Below, piece by piece: positions 59,706-64,000 of a stretch of DNA of 64,000 nucleotides (within the stretch, counting starts at the first letter, position 1; the number at the start of each line of letters is the position of its first letter). The position numbers and the translations under genes are program-made. Source of the stretch: Pelosinus baikalensis (GTDB lineage Bacteria > Bacillota > Negativicutes > DSM-13327); assembly GCF_020819555.1 (NCBI RefSeq), contig NZ_JAJHJB010000026.1, forward strand, positions 1 through 64,000, written 5' to 3'. Below the pieces are notes generated by a model. The model ran no database searches. It saw only the letters and a program-made list of their open reading frames with translations, and was not told the origin of the DNA.

Positions 59706-61121
59706 TCACTTACCTGTATAATCTTTACCAACCACAACCACTGCATCAATCGCCTTACCTTCGTCTTTTGTAATCTGCAATGAGTATTTAAAAGGCAGCG
59801 AGCTTAATTTGTTAACGACTGTACTATCTGTAGTGTTAGAAATAACCACTGTATTTTTATATGCATTTGCTGTATTCGTCACACCCGCAACTTCAAATCC
59901 GCGGTTACGAAGGATCGCGGCAATTCTATCACCTGCATCCGCCATGCCACTGGCATTCACCACTTCCACACTTACTTTATCAGAATTGACTTTCTTACTA
60001 ACAGACTTGCCTGCATCTGCTGAAGTATCAGTTTTGTCATTTTTATCATCTTTTTTCGATTTATCTGGAGTCGTTTTTTTCTCTGGAACTGCATTTTTAG
60101 TTACCTTCGGAGTTTCAATTACTTTCATTTCTTTTGGAATGGAAGTCTCATATTCACTTACATCTTTTTGTGTCGTAGCAACATATTTCTCTTCCATAGC
60201 CACACCAAGGGTTTGAGCTACGTGCTTGCGAAGAGCCATTACATCAGGCAGCCAATAACTTATCTCATTAATAAATGCTGGTTTTCCTGGTACCATGTCT
60301 GTTCTCAGCCCATTTTTCGATGCATCATTCAAGGTTTTAGCAAGATTAAGCATTTCCGTGGTAGACATATCACTATTTACTACACTATTTACCTCTCGAA
60401 CAATAGCAGGTATCTTAGTAATAACGGATGGGCTAGCGACTTCCTTCATTAATGCTTTTAAGAACTTTTGCTGACGCTCAACTCGGCCAATATCGCCCTC
60501 TTCATCACGATAACGTACATATTGAATCGCCATACGACCATCCATACGTTGGACACCTGGCCGTAAATCAATTACGAAGGGACCATGATCCTCCCCATTA
60601 TCATCATAAGGATCGGAATAGTACATCCTTTTTTCCACATCAATGGTTACACCGCCAACGGCATCAATAATCTTTTTAAACCCTGCAATATTAATTGTAA
60701 TATAATGGTCCATTTTTATTCCTAACAAACCTTCGACAGCCTGCTGCGTTAATTTATGGCCGCCATAGGCATAAGCATGGTTAATTTTATCCCAACCATG
60801 TCCTGAAATTTTTACCCTCGTATCTCGGGGAATAGAGAGCATTGCAACATCTTTCGTATTTGTGTCAATGGTAACAACAAATAACGTATCAGAACGCCCG
60901 GTATCATCACTACGTTCGTCAACGCCCATAACCATAATGTTAATTTTATTTTGAGGAGTTACAATGCTCCCCTTTTCTTTACTTTGTTCAATTCCTCCGC
61001 TAAACCAAACATAGGACGCGCCAGCTACTGCTAATACTGCTAATAAAATACCTAGAACAGCTATAACGGATCTTCCCTTACCACGCCTTTGTTCAGCCAA
61101 TCTTTTTTCCAGTCCTACCAT
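59706..61121 (-). CDS. LytR-CpsA-Psr (LCP) family ligase with LytR_C domain
   Basis: Membrane-anchored enzyme of 471 residues that transfers lipid-linked glycopolymers to peptidoglycan. A membrane helix (about 18-38) follows a basic N-terminus. The LCP domain (about 60-230) has NIMVMGVDERSDDTGRSDT, MLSIPRDTRVKI and the Arg-rich IQYVRYRDEEGDIGRVERQQ. A Lys/Asp/Thr/Ser-rich linker (about 300-365) leads to a LytR_C domain (about 370-470: VEVVNASGMADAGDRIAAIL). I start at ATG 61121 with AAGGGAG upstream; the longer frame to 61280 crosses a hairpin and is unlikely. Confidence 0.93.
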   Translation of the reverse strand: MVGLEKRLAEQRRGKGRSVIAVLGILLAVLAVAGASYVWFSGGIEQSKEKGSIVTPQNKINIMVMGVDERSDDTGRSDTLFVVTIDTNTKDVAMLSIPRDTRVKISGHGWDKINHAYAYGGHKLTQQAVEGLLGIKMDHYITINIAGFKKIIDAVGGVTIDVEKRMYYSDPYDDNGEDHGPFVIDLRPGVQRMDGRMAIQYVRYRDEEGDIGRVERQQKFLKALMKEVASPSVITKIPAIVREVNSVVNSDMSTTEMLNLAKTLNDASKNGLRTDMVPGKPAFINEISYWLPDVMALRKHVAQTLGVAMEEKYVATTQKDVSEYETSIPKEMKVIETPKVTKNAVPEKKTTPDKSKKDDKNDKTDTSADAGKSVSKKVNSDKVSVEVVNASGMADAGDRIAAILRNRGFEVAGVTNTANAYKNTVVISNTTDSTVVNKLSSLPFKYSLQITKDEGKAIDAVVVVGKDYTGK

Positions 61122-61439
61122 AGTGCGCAACTCCCTTCTATTACCTGGAAATATTCTCATATACCAAGTATTAAATTCAAAAACTGCAGATAAAAAATCA
61201 ATAAACAAGCCTCCGCATGGGAGGCTTGCTTTTAAGTATAACAAAATGTAACATAAAAGGTCAAGATTTTTATGTTTCACACCTCATTCATATAACATAG
61301 AAATCCCAATATAAAGAAGGAAGCTTAGACATCTCATTAGTTTAAATATGGTCTGGTAGCCCATTCAGCGGGAATTTCTCGAGTAGATACAACCAGTAAT
61401 TCAAAGCCCACTGGAAAAAGATTCATACGAAATCATTTG
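61122..61439. other. Intergenic region between the LCP and MBL genes
   Basis: About 320 bases. A hairpin CAAGCCTCC/GGAGGCTTG (61206-61228) has CTTTTAAG after it on the plus strand and TTTATTGATTTTTTA after it on the minus strand, so it terminates the MBL transcript or attenuates the LCP transcript. I see no other gene, repeat or riboswitch. Confidence 0.5.
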
Positions 61440-62213
61440 TTAGATCTCCTGATCTTTTTCGGTTAATGCTATAATTTTATATGGCTTATCTTTATATTTC
61501 AAAATGTCCCTTGTAACCAGTTTCCTAAGACCCATTTTATCTTCATCCTCAAAAGGAATGTGATAAATCACAACTTTTTCCGGCTTCAAATTATCTAATA
61601 TATTCTGTCCTTTTGTATTGGTAAAGAACAGTGGATTAATGAAAACAGCTGTTAAATTAGGAATATCTTTAATAACTTCAAAGTTTTTCACCATATAATC
61701 GGCATCAGCTGCAAATATATAGTTTTTTTCTTCAATTGTAAGCATGATTGTATAATGTCTAGTGTCTTGATATTCTCCACCACCCATATGTACGCTTCTG
61801 AAGTAAGTAAGAGTACAGTTTTGGGTGAGTTCTTCTTTATGATATTTTCCAAAAGGAATATAATATTCTTCAACTTTCTCTATTAAAGTTCGGCTTAATA
61901 ACGAGCTCTTATCTTCTAAGGAATTTGTTTCTTGCTTCAGCCTTGGTATATATACCTTTTTTACTTCATTATTGGAAATATACTCATCTAAATACATGGA
62001 AGAAAAATGATCGATATGTCTATGAGTAAATATCAGATAATCAATATCTTTATATTTACTTGCCATACCAAAAACAGCTTTTTGCATCTCACTCACAGGT
62101 TGGCTAAAAAATGGATTTTCCCCAAATATACCATCAAGCAGTATGGTACTATCACCAGCTGTAATAAATATACCTGAGTTGGCAACCAACTCCATTTTGA
62201 CTTTTATACTCAT
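61440..62213 (-). CDS. MBL-fold metallohydrolase
   Basis: Protein of 257 residues. The metal-binding H-x-H-x-D-H is FTHRHIDHFSS near residue 68, preceded by the ANSGIFITAGDSTILLDGIF strand region. Further His/Asp ligands are in RSVHMGGGEYQD and FAADADYM. This resembles small beta-lactamase-fold hydrolases of the UlaG-like type; the substrate is unknown. I start at ATG 62213 behind GGAGAG; the GTG at 62234 has no ribosome site. It is monocistronic. Confidence 0.85.
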   Translation of the reverse strand: MSIKVKMELVANSGIFITAGDSTILLDGIFGENPFFSQPVSEMQKAVFGMASKYKDIDYLIFTHRHIDHFSSMYLDEYISNNEVKKVYIPRLKQETNSLEDKSSLLSRTLIEKVEEYYIPFGKYHKEELTQNCTLTYFRSVHMGGGEYQDTRHYTIMLTIEEKNYIFAADADYMVKNFEVIKDIPNLTAVFINPLFFTNTKGQNILDNLKPEKVVIYHIPFEDEDKMGLRKLVTRDILKYKDKPYKIIALTEKDQEI

Positions 62214-62339
62214 TATATTCTCTCCATAATCCACTTGAATAAATAACCGTATTGTCTAATTAAAAATAACCAAATAGGATTCTTATTTACTATAGTATTC
62301 TTTTTACGATATCCTTGCAACCACTTGGTTTAATACGCA

Positions 62340-62384
62340 AAAAAAAATATCTGTCGAATCATGCTCGACAGATATTTTTTTTAT
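62340..62384. terminator. Bidirectional terminator downstream of the GH18 gene
   Basis: AAAAATATCTGTCGA pairs with TCGACAGATATTTTTTTTA: a near-perfect stem with T and A runs on both sides. It overlaps the GH18 stop region. Confidence 0.92.
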
Positions 62385-63487
62385 TTCTTAGGAAATTTAC
62401 TATCAATCAATGACCACACTTCTGGCTGCTCTTGGCCCAGACGCCATAGTGCAATGCCAGCAGGATTGTATTTTGCGATAATATCCAATTTAGCTGCGAT
62501 ACTTTTGTCATTTTCAAACCAAACTTCATGATCTTTGTAAGAAAAGTGAGGTGCCTGCACTGTCTCATCATACATAATTTTAGCGTCATGTTGTTCGGCC
62601 CGTACAATCGCATCTACATAGGTTATAGTTTCCCCTTCTTTACCAACCCAATCATAACCATATAAACCAACACCAATGATTACTTTGTGTGGTCCACCAC
62701 AATTATCAATAGCATATTTAATATTCTTCTCATACCAATCAATTGGTGCAATAGGACCTGGCTTGGAGGTCGACCAATGATTGTCATAGGTCATAATCTG
62801 CAGAAAATCAGCATTCTTAGCCAGTTCAGGATAATTATAAGCTCCCGATACATCCTCCGCTACGTCAACTTGCGGAAATACGGATATGATTACCGTTTTA
62901 TTTAAGCCCTGCATTTTTGGATATAGCTCTGCCATAAAACTAGTTAAATTATCCCGCTGTGCTGGCGGTAATAATTCAAAGTCAATATTAATACCATCAT
63001 ACTGCTTTTCTTGGACTAGTTTTACAATATTATCGATGGCCTTACTGCGAACTTCTGGATTACCTAGTAATTCCTCTGTAGAGCCAGTTTTATTGGTAAT
63101 CAAAGGGTACATTTTAAGTTTTAGATCTCTAGCAGTATCATATACCAGTTGGCTGTCTTTTGCTTCAACAGTGCCATCCTTGGTTGCCTTATACCAAAAT
63201 GGACCAACACCTGTCATACTTTTAGCAAAGCTTTTCATACTTGGGAAAGAACCTGTTTTATCCGGTGTTCCTGGCCAAGGATTTTCATAATAGCCAATGA
63301 TCATTCTCGGTGGCATCATGAGCTTCCCTGCTCCATTAACCCCAGGATTGTCTGTGGAATCCGGCATACCTGGCAGTGGTTTAGGTGCTGGACTATTACC
63401 ACACCCACCTGCAAGTCCGACTACCATTATCACAAAACATAGCAGTATAATACTAGTTAAAATCTTTGAATAACGCAATATTGTCAC
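62381..63487 (-). CDS. GH18-family glycosidase lipoprotein (YaaH/cortex-hydrolase-like)
   Basis: Lipoprotein of 368 residues: signal peptide ending in VGLAGGCGN (lipobox), then a Pro/Gly linker, then a GH18 barrel. The catalytic D-x-x-D-x-D/E pattern is DGINIDFELLPP; other barrel strands are ADFLQIMTYDNHW and VIIGVGLYGYDWVG. Members of this group (YaaH, YdhD and SleL relatives) cleave peptidoglycan N-acetylglucosaminyl bonds, often in spore germination. There is no LysM domain here, so the substrate is uncertain. It may start at the GTG or the in-frame TTG three codons later. Confidence 0.88.
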   Translation of the reverse strand: MTILRYSKILTSIILLCFVIMVVGLAGGCGNSPAPKPLPGMPDSTDNPGVNGAGKLMMPPRMIIGYYENPWPGTPDKTGSFPSMKSFAKSMTGVGPFWYKATKDGTVEAKDSQLVYDTARDLKLKMYPLITNKTGSTEELLGNPEVRSKAIDNIVKLVQEKQYDGINIDFELLPPAQRDNLTSFMAELYPKMQGLNKTVIISVFPQVDVAEDVSGAYNYPELAKNADFLQIMTYDNHWSTSKPGPIAPIDWYEKNIKYAIDNCGGPHKVIIGVGLYGYDWVGKEGETITYVDAIVRAEQHDAKIMYDETVQAPHFSYKDHEVWFENDKSIAAKLDIIAKYNPAGIALWRLGQEQPEVWSLIDSKFPKK

Positions 63488-63621
63488 CCTTTCCTAATGC
63501 TATACTAAGTACAGTCTAAAAAGCAGCTTTATAAATTCCATTCTGCTTTTTTCCTGCCTTACTCATAGTATTGGCAAGAGCAATTTTCTTATTCAAAAAA
63601 TATTAATACCAACTTATAATC

Positions 63622-63662
63622 ATAAAAAACAAAAAGAGACAGTGCCAAGTGGGCACCATCTC
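63622..63662 (-). terminator. Terminator of the symporter gene
   Basis: On the minus strand GAGATGGTGCC pairs with GGCACTGTCTC, followed by TTTTTGTTTTTTATG. Confidence 0.9.
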
Positions 63663-63683
63663 ATTTCTGCTTTTTAGAATGAA

Positions 63684-64000
63684 TTAATCATCATAATTTT
63701 TAGTATAAGCGACTTGCAGCACTTCATCTGGTAATTCATTTTCCCAGCGTGCTACTACTACAGCAGCTACACAGTTACCAATCAAATTACAGGCTGTACG
63801 AGCCATATCCAAGATACGGTCAACGCCCAGAATGATGCCAATGCCTTCTACCGGTAAGCCAAAAGCCGCCGCAGTACCTGCAATAACGATGAGAGATGCA
63901 CCTGGAACTGCTGCAATTCCTTTGGTTGACATCATTAATGTAACTAACATTAACATTTGCGTAGAAAGAGGGAAATCAATATGGTACACTTGTGCAATAA
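63684..64000 (-). CDS. Dicarboxylate/amino acid:cation symporter, C-terminal part
   Basis: Partial gene; its 5' part lies beyond the window. The visible 105 residues show the last transmembrane region of the DAACS (GltP/DctA) family: KGIAAVPGASLIVIAGTAAAFGLP and the cation/substrate motif GVDRILDMARTACNLIGNCVAAVVV. It transports glutamate, aspartate or C4-dicarboxylates with Na+ or H+; which one is not decidable here. The frame is open to the window edge with no start. Confidence 0.92.
   Translation of the reverse strand, partial: IAQVYHIDFPLSTQMLMLVTLMMSTKGIAAVPGASLIVIAGTAAAFGLPVEGIGIILGVDRILDMARTACNLIGNCVAAVVVARWENELPDEVLQVAYTKNYDD

Overview
The window reads as chromosome of an anaerobic, AT-rich, diderm, probably spore-forming Firmicute of the Negativicutes (Sporomusaceae; Pelosinus- or Sporomusa-like). 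This is an inference from the mixture of genes: a clostridial-type nif operon (nifI1/nifI2 between nifH and nifD, a long NifD, a short NifK, a split homocitrate synthase), DapL-type lysine synthesis, a LytS/LytR pair, LrgA/LrgB, a fatty acid kinase pair, an anaerobic hybrid cluster protein and a cortex-hydrolase-like GH18 lipoprotein. No rRNA, tRNA, CRISPR array, insertion sequence or intact prophage was seen.

Layout. 0-4 kb: LytS/LytR two-component system (minus) and an HD-GYP protein (plus). 4-14 kb: Tex, a MocR regulator divergent from an EamA exporter with a visible operator, two small uncharacterised proteins, an EAL-HDOD protein and the FakB-FakA pair. 14-24 kb: a long FtsA-like ATPase, hybrid cluster protein Hcp with a CRP-type operator, a Crp/Fnr regulator coupled to an M20 peptidase, a metallophosphoesterase, htpX behind a yybP-ykoY (Mn2+) riboswitch, and lrgAB. 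24-29.5 kb: dapL, a TPR/glycosyltransferase-like protein, and a tag-TRIC-yhaM operon. 29.8-41.9 kb: the nitrogen-fixation operon, transcribed on the minus strand as nifH-nifI1-nifI2-nifD-nifK-nifE-nifN-nifB-ferredoxin-anfO-like-nifV(omega)-nifV(alpha), with a candidate small RNA divergent from it. 42-47 kb: an AEC transporter, a phage-like small protein with an RNase H, an unknown protein and a solute-binding lipoprotein behind a tandem glycine riboswitch. 47-51 kb: garR and gudD for glucarate catabolism, next to a deletion scar that beheaded both a DapA-family gene and a sigma-54 activator. 51-57.7 kb: a six-gene tetrapyrrole operon from glutamyl-tRNA to uroporphyrinogen III and siroheme precursors. 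57.8-64 kb: PBP2, an LCP ligase, an MBL-fold hydrolase, a GH18 lipoprotein and the C-terminus of a dicarboxylate/amino-acid symporter.

How it works together. The nif operon makes MoFe nitrogenase and its cofactor, with NifI proteins as the nitrogen-status switch; the hem operon supplies tetrapyrroles; Hcp and its neighbouring Crp/Fnr protein look like a nitrosative-stress module. The most striking non-coding feature is a family of about 100-bp imperfect palindromes (6 good copies, 7 degraded ones), one of which sits inside the nif operon between nifK and nifE. Other points of interest are the Mn2+ riboswitch in front of a membrane protease, a catalytically altered homocitrate synthase half, a candidate sRNA opposite the nifH leader, the gud/gar deletion scar and a 25-bp inverted repeat bracketing the lrgB terminator.
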